Assembly: GCF_037645805.1 (NCBI RefSeq)
Contig: NZ_JBBEXE010000002.1
Location: 1-64,000, forward strand
From: Leptobacterium_A meishanense
GTDB taxonomy: Bacteria > Bacteroidota > Bacteroidia > Flavobacteriales > Flavobacteriaceae
DNA length: 64,000 nucleotides
Direction of reading: 5' to 3'
A program made the position numbers and the translations under genes. The notes beneath the pieces are model-generated. The model was not told the origin of the DNA. It saw only the letters and a list, made by a program, of their open reading frames with translations, and did not search any database. This document shows positions 27,403 through 36,042 of this stretch, piece by piece. Every line of letters begins with the position of its first letter. Position 1 is the stretch's first letter.

Positions 27403-27588
27403 ATGATAGCCAAATTCACCGAAGAAGCACAAAAAATACTTTTTGGGTATGGCGAACGGATAGGGAAAAAGCATCAATGTAGCGGGCAATACGTACGGCT
27501 TATTATAAAAGGAAAACGAAATATAAATACAGAAAAAGCAAAAGCAATTTACCAAGAATTAATAGAAATAATTGAAAGGAAATTATGA
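27403..27588 (+). CDS. Small helix-turn-helix (Cro-like) protein
   Basis: A 61-residue basic protein, mostly one HTH: GERIGKKHQCSGQYVRLIIKGKR (residues about 17-39) has the spacing of a helix-turn-helix with recognition helix SGQYVRLII. A dimer-type helix follows. It is divergent from the larger XRE regulator. The pair resembles phage repressor/Cro switches, although no other phage gene is near. I do not recognise the family. Confidence 0.6.
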   Translation: MIAKFTEEAQKILFGYGERIGKKHQCSGQYVRLIIKGKRNINTEKAKAIYQELIEIIERKL

Positions 27589-27915
27589 ATTACGAATGGA
27601 CAAAGGAGAGTTCATAATTACGAATTATGGAGTTGTAAATTAAAATGAGCGAAGAGGGAAAAGGAAACATAGGGAATAGTAAAGTTAAAGACTAATCAAA
27701 GAAAAAATTTTCAGCTTAAAGCTATCAACTGTGAACTAGCGAAGAACGAAAAGGAAAGCGCGATTAGTGAAAAGGAAAAAGAACCCCTAAACTTTTAAAC
27801 GAATAGACTATAAACTGGACAAGTGAATAGGAAATAGTGAGAAGGGACGAGTAAACAGAACAACTAAACCCTAAACAATTAAACTATAAAACCTTTTAAC
27901 TAAAAACTAACAACA
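27589..27915. other. 327-bp low-complexity, purine-biased spacer
   Basis: No gene was found. The plus strand is strongly A/G-rich and repeats short words: GAATTACGAAT-type words (27594-27640, with an inverted CATAAT...ATTATG), AGCGAAGA and GGAAA words in the middle, and CTAAAC/TTAAAC/AACTATAAA words from 27787 to the next gene. It looks like degenerate, slippage-derived DNA. It directly precedes the 103-codon gene. Confidence 0.6.
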
Positions 27916-28227
27916 ATGATACTCCGCATCAATCACACCCCGGAAATTAAAAACGAACAGCGTATGTATGAAATGATGGCCAGGAAGCTGCGAGAGCCCA
28001 AGCCTGTAGAGATTCTTTATGAAGAGGACAAGCAACGTTTGGTATGGGTAGATGGCAAGCGCAGGCGCCCTTTCAAGAGCCTTCCATGGAAGTACAAAGA
28101 ATACCTTTATGAGGAAATGAAAAGGACACCTGAGGTTACGGTAAAATACCGACTTAAATATGAGGGCTACTCCTTAGACGAAGCTTTGGAGGCTTTTGCT
28201 ATGGAAAAGATGGGCTTAGTTGCATAG
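27916..28227 (+). CDS. Hypothetical 103-residue basic protein
   Basis: Unrecognised. It is soluble, with many Lys/Arg/Glu/Tyr residues. A central short beta hairpin is suggested by VEILYEEDKQRLVWVDGKRR and is followed by two predicted helices. There is no signal peptide or membrane segment. It lies at the right edge of the accessory island, followed by palindromic repeats. Codon use looks normal for a real gene (good third-position variation), so I keep it as coding. Confidence 0.55.
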   Translation: MILRINHTPEIKNEQRMYEMMARKLREPKPVEILYEEDKQRLVWVDGKRRRPFKSLPWKYKEYLYEEMKRTPEVTVKYRLKYEGYSLDEALEAFAMEKMGLVA

Positions 28228-28268
28228 GTTATAAAGAGGGTATCCAAAAAAACATATTCTTCTGTCAA

Positions 28269-28335
28269 TTCGAGCGCAGTCGAGAATCATATGCAATTGA
28301 GAATCAAATATTTCGTTCCGATAGCTATCGGGACG
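28269..28335. repeat. Dispersed flavobacterial repeat with a 22-bp palindromic core
   Basis: The part at 28269-28287 has the form TTCGAGCGCAGTCGAGAA, an inverted TCGA-containing word I know as frequent between flavobacterial genes. At 28314-28335 a 22-bp palindrome with one mismatch centres on GATAGCTATC. The flanks (ATATGCAATTGAG and CTCAATATGGCATAT) are imperfect inverted copies, so the whole 28285-28350 can form a long hairpin. Confidence 0.65.
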
Positions 28336-28396
28336 CTCAATATGGCATATTTAGAGTTTTTATGGTTTTTTAGCCCCCTCTTTTGTTTATTAATTA

Positions 28397-29167
28397 CTAC
28401 TGAGTATCTTCCTTCAAATACATTTGCCGTACTTTCTTAAAGAGATCAGAGGAGTACACAAAATTGGTAACAGCTTCATTATCGGTTTTAAAAATTTCTT
28501 TATTAGAGCCTTCCCAGGCCTTATGCCCGTCCTTTAAGAAAACTATTTTTTCCCCTATTTGCATTACCGAGTTCATGTCATGCGTATTGATGACAGTGGT
28601 AATATCATACTCCTTGGTGATTTCCTGAATGAGTTCATCAATGAGAATGGCTGTTTTAGGATCGAGCCCTGAATTGGGTTCGTCGCAAAAAAGATATTTT
28701 GGCCTGTTTACAATGGCCCGGGCAATAGCCACTCGTTTTTGCATTCCTCCCGAGGCTTCGGAAGGATATTTATGGTGCGCATCGATCAAGTTGACCCGTT
28801 TGAGAACAAAATTGACCCGGTCTTGCATTTCACTCATTGGTTGATTGGTGAACATTTTCAGGGGGAACATCACATTTTCCTCAATTGTCATAGAATCAAA
28901 CAAAGCACTTCCTTGAAAAACCATGCCCATTTCCTGGCGTAGCGATCGTTTTTCGTCGTCTGTCAATTCAGAATACACACGGTCATCATAAACAATCCGG
29001 CCTTCTTCAGGGATAAACAACCCTAACAAAGATTTTAAAAAAACAGTTTTCCCCGATCCGCTCTGCCCAATAATAAGGTTGGTTTTTCCTTTTTCAAAAG
29101 AAGCGGATATGCCCTTTAAAACATGGTTCTCTCCAAAGTATTTATGTAAATTTTCTACAACAATCAT
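28397..29167 (-). CDS. ABC transporter ATP-binding protein, MlaF type
   Basis: A 256-residue ATPase of the phospholipid (Mla-like) importer/exporter family. Walker A is GQSGSGKT (about residue 37), the signature is EASGGMQKRVAIARA, Walker B is YLFCDEPNSGLDP and the switch His is in VINTHDM. The start at 29167 gives MIVVENLHKYFGEN. Its ATG overlaps the TGA stop of the upstream permease gene by 1 base (TGATG), indicating translational coupling. No MlaD substrate-binding gene is adjacent. Confidence 0.9.
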   Translation of the reverse strand: MIVVENLHKYFGENHVLKGISASFEKGKTNLIIGQSGSGKTVFLKSLLGLFIPEEGRIVYDDRVYSELTDDEKRSLRQEMGMVFQGSALFDSMTIEENVMFPLKMFTNQPMSEMQDRVNFVLKRVNLIDAHHKYPSEASGGMQKRVAIARAIVNRPKYLFCDEPNSGLDPKTAILIDELIQEITKEYDITTVINTHDMNSVMQIGEKIVFLKDGHKAWEGSNKEIFKTDNEAVTNFVYSSDLFKKVRQMYLKEDTQ

Positions 29168-29904
29168 CAGCCAAGCAACATTTGAGTTAATATATAATTC
29201 AATATAATGATCACCACACTTGTCCAAACAAAAGAGGTAGTACTCGCTTTTCCAACCTCAAGCGCGCCCCCTTTCATATAATATCCATGAAATGAAGGAA
29301 TGGTAGCGAGGATAAACGCAAAAACAAAAGTTTTGATAAAAGCGTAGGTTACATGAAAAGGATCAAAGTCGTATTGTATTCCTTGTATAAACTCTGCGCT
29401 GGTACTAAGCCCCCCGAAGACAGCGGCTACCCATCCGCCTAAAATACCCAAAAACATACTCATAGCAATGAGAAATGGGTAAAACAAAAGCGCTATTATT
29501 TTTGGGAATATCAGATAATTTACAGAATTAACCCCCATGACTTCTAGAGCGTCGATCTGTTCTGTAACTCGCATAGTACCAATACTGGACGTAATATACG
29601 AACCAATTTTCCCTGCCATAATGATAGAAACAAAAGTAGGGCCGAATTCTAAAATAACAGATTGCCGGGTGGCAAACCCCACTAAGTATTTTGGGATCAA
29701 TGGGTTGTCAATGTTCAGTGCCGTTTGTATGGCAACAACCCCACCTACGAAAAACGAAATAAAGATGACAACCCCCAAGGAATTGTACATAAGGTCTTCA
29801 ATCTCCTTTAAAATAAGGTTTTTCATGATAGGCCATTTAGTGGGTTTGTTAAAAACCTCCCGGATCATTAAAAAATAACGGCCTATACTTTCTATATAAT
29901 TCAT
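29167..29904 (-). CDS. MlaE-family ABC transporter permease
   Basis: A 245-residue inner-membrane permease with five or six helices and the MlaE signatures FFVGGVVAIQTA (about residue 55), GSYITSSIGTMRVTEQIDALEVMGV (about 105-130) and ATIPSFHGYYMKGGALEVGKA near the C-terminus. It partners the coupled ATPase, probably in phospholipid trafficking that maintains outer-membrane asymmetry. Confidence 0.91.
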   Translation of the reverse strand: MNYIESIGRYFLMIREVFNKPTKWPIMKNLILKEIEDLMYNSLGVVIFISFFVGGVVAIQTALNIDNPLIPKYLVGFATRQSVILEFGPTFVSIIMAGKIGSYITSSIGTMRVTEQIDALEVMGVNSVNYLIFPKIIALLFYPFLIAMSMFLGILGGWVAAVFGGLSTSAEFIQGIQYDFDPFHVTYAFIKTFVFAFILATIPSFHGYYMKGGALEVGKASTTSFVWTSVVIIILNYILTQMLLG

Positions 29905-30021
29905 GCTTTGTAAAAGGAGTACTAAAGTATAAAAAAATACAATAGTGTTGTTTTAACTCAAAATTAAACTTCCTGTTCTTAAATTATAGTATTTTCGCTG
30001 AAATTTGATTGATTGAAAAAC

Positions 30022-31656
30022 ATGAAACGTTATTTTACTTTACTATTTATTTTTATATGCTTTTTTGGAACAGCACAGACGGATGAAAGACCTTATTCAC
30101 AGCCAAAGTTGGTGGTAGGCATTGTTATAGACCAGATGCGGTATGATTACCTCACACGTTTTTGGGATAAATATGATGATGGGGGATTTAAACGGTTGGT
30201 GAATGAAGGTTTTAATTGCAAGAACAACCATTATAATTATGAGCCTACCTATACAGGCCCCGGGCATGCTTCTGTCTATACAGGGACTACCCCCAAAATG
30301 CACGGGATTATAGCTAATGAATGGTATGATAGAGCTAGCATGAAGATGATTTATTGTGCGGATGATGATCGTTATTTATCAGTTGGAACGGGTTCTATAC
30401 CCGGAGGAAAGTCACCTAAAAATTTGATCACTACCACAGTAACCGATGAGCTCCGTCTGGCAACACAGATGAAAGGAAAGGTAGTTGGTATAGCGCTTAA
30501 AGACAGGGGTGCTATCCTTCCAGCAGGACATACAGGTACTGCGTATTGGTTTCATGGAAAAGATGAAGGCATATGGGTTAGTAGTGATTATTATATGAAC
30601 GAGTTGCCTGCATGGGTGAAAAAATTCAATACTTCAAGAACTATTGATCAGTATATTAAAACATGGAACACACTTTACCCCATAGCCACATATACGGAAA
30701 GTGGGAATGATAACAATGCTTTTGAAACAAAAATTCCGGGTGTGGATGCTCCCGTTTTTCCGTACGATTTACCAAAATTATGGGAAGAAAATAAAAAATA
30801 TGAACTCATCCCGTGGACCCCTTATGGAAATAGCTTAACGATGGATTTTTCTTTGGCGGCTATTGAGGGAGAGGCTTTGGGACAAGATGCTATTACCGAT
30901 TTTCTGGCCATTAGTTTTTCTAGTACTGACTATGTGGGACATGCTTATGGAGTAAACGCTAAAGAAACGGAAGATACTTACATTCGATTGGATAAAGACA
31001 TTGAACGTTTACTCAATACGTTAGATAAAAAAGTGGGAAGTGGCAATTATACTGTTTTCTTAACAGCAGATCATGGAGTAGTACATGTGCCTTCGTACCT
31101 TCAGTCATTAAATATCCCAGGAGGGTATGTGGTTGTGGACACTGTTAGAAAACAGCTAGCAAATTTCTTAGAAATTAGGTTTGGTGAAAGCAAATTGTTA
31201 GAGAATGTTTCAAACAACCAAGTATATATTGACCATGATATAGCAAAAAAAATGAAGTTGGACATTCTCGAAATACAAAAAGCACTTGTAGAAGAGGTGC
31301 TTACTTATGAAGGGATTAAAGAAGTGTACTCGGCAGAAAGCATGAAAACTCAAAATTATACCCGCGATATTTCAATGCACATTCAAAATGGGTATAACCA
31401 TAAACGTTCCGGGGATGTAATTTTGGTGAAAGAACCGGGACATATTTCAAGTTCCCGTAAAACAGGTACTACACATGGATCTAGCTATTCGTATGATACT
31501 CATGTGCCACTGTTATTTTACGGTAAAGGGATTAATAAAGGAAGTACTACCAAACGAACAGCCATTACGGATATCGCTCCTACCATTTCAGCATTGCTTG
31601 GCATTGCATTCCCGAATGGGACTACGGGAAACCCAATAAGTGAGGTGATAGATTAG
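30022..31656 (+). CDS. PafA-type alkaline phosphatase
   Basis: A 544-residue secreted or periplasmic phosphomonoesterase with signal peptide ending at FFGTAQ. Residues match the PafA active site: nucleophile Thr78 in PTYTGPGHAS, the Asn of HGIIANEWYD, and the Lys160/Arg162 pair in LKDRGAILPAGH. The zinc ligands are IDQMRYDY at the N-terminus, SSTDYVGHAYG and TADHGVVHVP, with a last His in GTTHGSSYSYD. PafA releases phosphate from many organic phosphates, often constitutively. The start is the ATG at 30022; the TTG 9 nt upstream is less likely. Its TAG stop abuts the stop of the convergent glycosyltransferase. Confidence 0.9.
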   Translation: MKRYFTLLFIFICFFGTAQTDERPYSQPKLVVGIVIDQMRYDYLTRFWDKYDDGGFKRLVNEGFNCKNNHYNYEPTYTGPGHASVYTGTTPKMHGIIANEWYDRASMKMIYCADDDRYLSVGTGSIPGGKSPKNLITTTVTDELRLATQMKGKVVGIALKDRGAILPAGHTGTAYWFHGKDEGIWVSSDYYMNELPAWVKKFNTSRTIDQYIKTWNTLYPIATYTESGNDNNAFETKIPGVDAPVFPYDLPKLWEENKKYELIPWTPYGNSLTMDFSLAAIEGEALGQDAITDFLAISFSSTDYVGHAYGVNAKETEDTYIRLDKDIERLLNTLDKKVGSGNYTVFLTADHGVVHVPSYLQSLNIPGGYVVVDTVRKQLANFLEIRFGESKLLENVSNNQVYIDHDIAKKMKLDILEIQKALVEEVLTYEGIKEVYSAESMKTQNYTRDISMHIQNGYNHKRSGDVILVKEPGHISSSRKTGTTHGSSYSYDTHVPLLFYGKGINKGSTTKRTAITDIAPTISALLGIAFPNGTTGNPISEVID

Positions 31657-32514
31657 CTAGCGAAGCCTTAATTTTTTAAATACGGACTGAAAGCGGAGTT
31701 TTCGTATAAAAACACCTTCCTCAACTGTGACCAGAAAAGGGATTTTAGCCTTTTTAGCATTAAAAAAACCATGCATATTGTCCAGAAGTGTCCGCCATTT
31801 TTTTTGCGTAGAAGCCATTTTTGCTGAGGCAATAAATGTTAAGAGAAACCCATACCGCATTTTGTACATAGCCTCACCCTGTAAGCGCTTGGCTTTTTTA
31901 TGATATGCTTTCCCCACAGGGCGCAGGTGCTTCACATGCAATGATTCATCTGTATGACATATAAAACCATGGTATTTTGCCAGAAGTTCGTCAACGGTAT
32001 CCCAGCCCATGGAGTTTTTAAGCCCATCCATTTTCTTAAAACAAGCCTTGCTATAGGATTTAAATGCGCCACGTACATGGTCTTTATTCATAGGGTGGTT
32101 GCGCTTCCATTTTCCGGTTTCATCTTGTTCATAGGCAAACCCACCGGCAATTCCAATTTTAGGGTCTCCGAAAAAGTGTTTAGCGATTGTTTCAAAATAG
32201 TTTGGAGGGAGTATTGTATCAGCATCTAATTTGACGATAAAATCAAAATGATCATCTAAAAGTTCATATCCTTTATTGAAAGCAGTTACCACTTTACTTC
32301 CGGGCATCCGGTCTGAAGAAGAAGTTGTATTTAACTTCTGAATCCAGGGGTATTTGGAAACATAGTCATCGATAATAATTTCTGTGCCATCTGAGGAATG
32401 GTCATTTACGATCACCATTTTTTTAGGGAGCAATGTTTGGCCTACTACAGACTCCAATGACACATGCAAGAACGCTTCTTCATTATGTGCCGGCATGATG
32501 ATATAATACTCCAT
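31657..32514 (-). CDS. Family 2 glycosyltransferase
   Basis: A 285-residue GT-A-fold enzyme. The N-terminal segment is YIIMPAHNEEAFL with an SVVGQT helix, the metal-binding DAD is in VKLDADTILPPNYF (about residue 95), and acceptor-site residues are around DTVDELLAKY. Sugar and acceptor are unknown. I start at 32514 (MEYYIIMPAHN); a longer frame runs into the methyltransferase gene, which ends 8 nt upstream. The two are likely an operon involved in surface glycan assembly. Confidence 0.85.
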   Translation of the reverse strand: MEYYIIMPAHNEEAFLHVSLESVVGQTLLPKKMVIVNDHSSDGTEIIIDDYVSKYPWIQKLNTTSSSDRMPGSKVVTAFNKGYELLDDHFDFIVKLDADTILPPNYFETIAKHFFGDPKIGIAGGFAYEQDETGKWKRNHPMNKDHVRGAFKSYSKACFKKMDGLKNSMGWDTVDELLAKYHGFICHTDESLHVKHLRPVGKAYHKKAKRLQGEAMYKMRYGFLLTFIASAKMASTQKKWRTLLDNMHGFFNAKKAKIPFLVTVEEGVFIRKLRFQSVFKKLRLR

Positions 32515-32522
32515 TAATTGTG

Positions 32523-33044
32523 TTATTTGCGTTCTGCATAAACAGCATAGTAACGAGGCGTAAAACTTCTCAAAAGTGGACGGAACCCTATTTTTTTCAC
32601 CGGGTTGCTCCACTTTTCCCGTGCTTTTATTTTCCACCCGGATTTTTCCAGTAACCAATCAAATTGCCAAGCTTCAAATTCATGAAAATGACGGTCCCTA
32701 TCATCATTTTTATTTTGATAAGCAGGGGCAAACCACAGCCGGAGGGGAACCGTAGCGACCAGTTTTTTTGCTTTTATGTCTCTTAAAACATTGAAAGGAG
32801 CGACCAGGTGCTCAAAAATTTCAAAAGCAGTTACCACATCATAGTTGCTTGTCTTAACAGTTTTTGTGTCCAAATCTAAATCTTCCCCCCATGTATTTTC
32901 CACCTCATACCCGTGATCCTTCATGATAGCTGAAAATGGATTTTTTATACCAAGGTCCAGAACAGTGGCAGGAGGGGGCACATGTGTTTTTAAAAACGTT
33001 AATGTGTTTTGGTATCTTTTTTTCGGAAAATTAGTTTCATACAT
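32523..33044 (-). CDS. SAM-dependent methyltransferase-domain protein
   Basis: A 173-residue class I methyltransferase-like protein. The SAM motif I is shortened to VLDLGIKNPFSAI, and the post-motif FEIFEHLVAPFNVLRDI (about residue 80) is of the type seen in small-molecule and glycan methyltransferases. The start at 33044 gives MYETNFPKKRYQN and leaves 17 nt after gcvP. The substrate is unknown; adjacency to a glycosyltransferase suggests a sugar or lipid-linked substrate. Confidence 0.78.
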   Translation of the reverse strand: MYETNFPKKRYQNTLTFLKTHVPPPATVLDLGIKNPFSAIMKDHGYEVENTWGEDLDLDTKTVKTSNYDVVTAFEIFEHLVAPFNVLRDIKAKKLVATVPLRLWFAPAYQNKNDDRDRHFHEFEAWQFDWLLEKSGWKIKAREKWSNPVKKIGFRPLLRSFTPRYYAVYAERK

Positions 33045-33061
33045 GATACGTTGGTTACAAT

Positions 33062-35911
33062 TTATGCTTCCGCATAGGCTTCTATAGGAGCACAAGTACA
33101 AATTAAATTTCGGTCTCCATAAGCATCATCTGCCCGTCTTATAGCAGGCCAAAACTTATTTTCGGAAATATAAGGCAGTGGGTATGCCGCTTTTTCCCTT
33201 GAGTATGGAAAATGCCATGCATCGGCGGTTAACATCGCTAATGTATGGGGTGCATTTTTAAGGACATTATTAGGTTCTTCCGGATTGGTTTCTTCAATTT
33301 CTTTTCTGATGGCAATTAAAGCATCGCAAAACCTGTCCAGTTCTACTAGGCTTTCACTTTCGGTAGGTTCTATCATCATAGTGCCATTTACAGGAAAAGA
33401 TACTGTTGGTGCATGAAACCCATAATCAATAAGCCGTTTGGCAATATCAATAACTTCAATACCTTTTTTCTTGAACGGACGGCAATCAATGATCATTTCA
33501 TGAGCGGCCCTTCCACATTCTCCGGTATACAGGATATCGTAATGGCCTTCTAAACGTGCTTTTATATAATTTGCATTTAAAATAGCATATTTAGTAGCAT
33601 CCGTTAAGCCTTTTGCACCTAGCATTTGAATATATCCGTAAGAAATCAGGCATGCGAGCGCACTTCCCCAAGGAGCAGAAGAAATAGCTGTAATGGCTTG
33701 CTTTCCTCCGGTTGCAATGATTGGATTTGTAGGTAGAAAAGGAACCAAATGTGCAGCCACACAAATAGGCCCTACTCCCGGGCCACCACCGCCATGTGGA
33801 ATAGCAAAGGTCTTATGAAGGTTAAGGTGACATACATCGGCTCCGATAGTCGCCGGATTGGTCAAACCAACTTGTGCATTCATATTAGCACCGTCCATAT
33901 ATACCTGACCGCCATTGTCGTGAATGATTTTTGTGATTTCTTTGATGGATGACTCAAAAACACCATGGGTAGAAGGATACGTAACCATCAATGCCGCAAG
34001 CGAATCTTTATACTTGATGGCTTTTTCACGAACATCTTCGATATCTATGTTTCCGTTTTCGTCCGTTTTGGTAACAACTACTTGCATGCCGGCCATGACC
34101 GCAGAAGCAGGATTGGTTCCATGGGCAGATGCTGGTATCAAACAGATATTTCTATCGAAATCGCCCCTAGATTGATGATAAGCCCTTATTACCATTAACC
34201 CGGCAAATTCACCTTGTGCCCCGGAATTGGGCTGTAACGAGGTTCCGGCAAAACCTGTAATGACGTTTAACTGCTCTTCTAATTTCTTTATAACTTCATG
34301 GTAGCCTTCTGCTTGATTTTGTGGAGCGAAAGGATGAATATTGCCCCACTGTGACCAGCTTAACGGAAGCATTTCAGAGGCAGCATTGAGTTTCATGGTA
34401 CAGGAACCCAATGATATCATGGAGTGGTTGAGTGAAAGATCTTTACGCTCTAGTTTTTTGATATACCGCATAAGCTCAGTTTCCGAATGATAACTGTTAA
34501 AAATTTCATTGTCTAAAAAGGGAGAAGTTCTTTTCAATATTTTCGGAAGTGCTTCAGACGTTGTATAGTTTGTAATTGCAACAGCTGTTTTTTTAGCAGC
34601 TGTTGCAAAAATTTGAACAATGGTATTGATATCGGTCAATGAGGTAGTTTCATTAACAGCTATAGAAATTGTATTGTTGTCAATATAATAAAAATTAATC
34701 CCTTTTTCTTCCGCTATCGGTTTTATCGTCTCAGTATTTGCATGTATAACAATGGTGTCAAAATAAACATTATTTGTCTGCTGATAGCCTAATTTTTCTA
34801 GCTGATCAGTAATAGTAACCGCTGATTTATGCACTTTCTGTGCGATGTATTTTAACCCTTCAGGCCCATGGTACACAGCATACATGCCCGCCATGACTGC
34901 CAATAAAACTTGAGCAGTGCAAATATTGGAGGTTGCTTTATCCCTTTTTATGTGCTGTTCCCTAGTTTGAAGTGCCATCCGTAGTGCACTGTTACCATCC
35001 ATATCTTTAGTAACCCCTATAATTCTTCCCGGAATAGTACGTTTATAAGCTTCTTTAGTGGCAAAATAGGCAGCATGAGGGCCTCCATACCCAAGAGGGA
35101 TGCCAAAACGCTGGGTAGTCCCCACAACAACATCAGCGCCCATTTTTCCGGGAGGCGTTAGTACAACAAGGCTGAGTATATCTGCAGCTACCGCTATTTT
35201 TATTTCCTGTTCTTTAGCACGTGCAATAAAATCGGAATAATTATGAACATTCCCATGCTTTCCGGGATATTGAAGGATCGCTCCATAGAAATCTGTACTA
35301 AAGGAGAATGTTTGATGGTTACCTACTACTAATTCAATTCCCAACGGAGTAGCTCTAGTTTGTAATAAAGAAAGTGTTTGGGGCAATAGTTCTTCAGAAG
35401 CAAAGAACTTGACAACATTATCTTTTTTTTGTTCTCTACTTCGTAGCTCGAACAACATAGCCATGGCTTCTGCTGCAGCCGTACTTTCATCTAATAAAGA
35501 AGCATTTGCTATTTCCATACCGGTAAGATCACATACCATTGTTTGGAAATTCAATAATGCTTCCAGCCTTCCCTGTGCAATCTCGGCTTGGTAAGGGGTG
35601 TACGCGGTATACCAGCCAGGGTTTTCCAGAATGTTACGTTTAATGACAGAGGGCGTAAAAGATTCATGGTACCCTAGTCCTATAAAGGACCGATAGACTT
35701 TATTTTTGGAAGCCAAGTGATGAATGTGATTAAGAAACGCATTCTCACTCAAGGCTTCCGGGAGTTTTAAATCAGATGATAAACGGATATCATCAGGGAT
35801 TGTTTCATAAATTAATTGGTCTACAGTATCAACACCAATAGTTTTGAGCATATGATCAATGTCCTGCTCTTTGATACCAATGTGACGTAGTGCAAAAGAA
35901 TCTGTCCTCAT
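33062..35911 (-). CDS. gcvP: Glycine dehydrogenase (aminomethyl-transferring), P protein
   Basis: A 949-residue PLP enzyme of the glycine cleavage system that decarboxylates glycine and loads the aminomethyl group on the lipoylated H protein. N- and C-terminal halves are fused, as in most Gram-negative bacteria. The PLP lysine is K700 in HLNLHKTFAIPHGGG, preceded by the His of SAHGTNPASA. Glycine-rich loops GVGPICVAAHL and PNSGAQGEFAG are intact. The other Gcv proteins are not in the window. Confidence 0.96.
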   Translation of the reverse strand: MRTDSFALRHIGIKEQDIDHMLKTIGVDTVDQLIYETIPDDIRLSSDLKLPEALSENAFLNHIHHLASKNKVYRSFIGLGYHESFTPSVIKRNILENPGWYTAYTPYQAEIAQGRLEALLNFQTMVCDLTGMEIANASLLDESTAAAEAMAMLFELRSREQKKDNVVKFFASEELLPQTLSLLQTRATPLGIELVVGNHQTFSFSTDFYGAILQYPGKHGNVHNYSDFIARAKEQEIKIAVAADILSLVVLTPPGKMGADVVVGTTQRFGIPLGYGGPHAAYFATKEAYKRTIPGRIIGVTKDMDGNSALRMALQTREQHIKRDKATSNICTAQVLLAVMAGMYAVYHGPEGLKYIAQKVHKSAVTITDQLEKLGYQQTNNVYFDTIVIHANTETIKPIAEEKGINFYYIDNNTISIAVNETTSLTDINTIVQIFATAAKKTAVAITNYTTSEALPKILKRTSPFLDNEIFNSYHSETELMRYIKKLERKDLSLNHSMISLGSCTMKLNAASEMLPLSWSQWGNIHPFAPQNQAEGYHEVIKKLEEQLNVITGFAGTSLQPNSGAQGEFAGLMVIRAYHQSRGDFDRNICLIPASAHGTNPASAVMAGMQVVVTKTDENGNIDIEDVREKAIKYKDSLAALMVTYPSTHGVFESSIKEITKIIHDNGGQVYMDGANMNAQVGLTNPATIGADVCHLNLHKTFAIPHGGGGPGVGPICVAAHLVPFLPTNPIIATGGKQAITAISSAPWGSALACLISYGYIQMLGAKGLTDATKYAILNANYIKARLEGHYDILYTGECGRAAHEMIIDCRPFKKKGIEVIDIAKRLIDYGFHAPTVSFPVNGTMMIEPTESESLVELDRFCDALIAIRKEIEETNPEEPNNVLKNAPHTLAMLTADAWHFPYSREKAAYPLPYISENKFWPAIRRADDAYGDRNLICTCAPIEAYAEA

Positions 35912-35936
35912 TCCGGAAATATTAAAATAAGATGGG

Positions 35937-35944
35937 CAAAATTA
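35937..35944 (-). promoter_or_regulatory. Promoter -7 element of gcvP
   Basis: On the minus strand TAATTTTG matches TAnnTTTG and ends 25 nt before the gcvP start. No clear -33 TTG is seen at 19-20 nt. Confidence 0.5.
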
Positions 35945-36042
35945 CGTATTAAATTTGTTAAATATAACGTTGTAGCATTCCCTTTTAAGTGAAGTTTTTA
36001 ACCAAAAGAGATAATTATGAACAGATTTTTTACTTTTATGCT

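Noticed and set aside
27313..27555. Minus-strand frame of 80 codons opposite the small HTH gene
   Set aside because: It has a Phe/Tyr-rich composition typical of an antisense shadow and would cover the divergent promoter. The plus-strand HTH reading is far more protein-like.
26730..27588. Toxin-antitoxin module
   Set aside because: The XRE regulator and the 73-residue protein are convergent rather than an operon, and neither resembles a known toxin. The 61-residue partner is itself an HTH.
25245..28396. Prophage or integrated plasmid
   Set aside because: Despite a repressor/Cro-like pair there is no integrase, terminase, replication, capsid or mobilisation gene, and no attachment-site duplication was visible.
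28397..29227. Longer ATP-binding protein starting at 29227
   Set aside because: The extra 20 residues lie within the permease gene and precede a standard ABC N-terminus. The TGATG coupling at 29165-29169 explains the start better.
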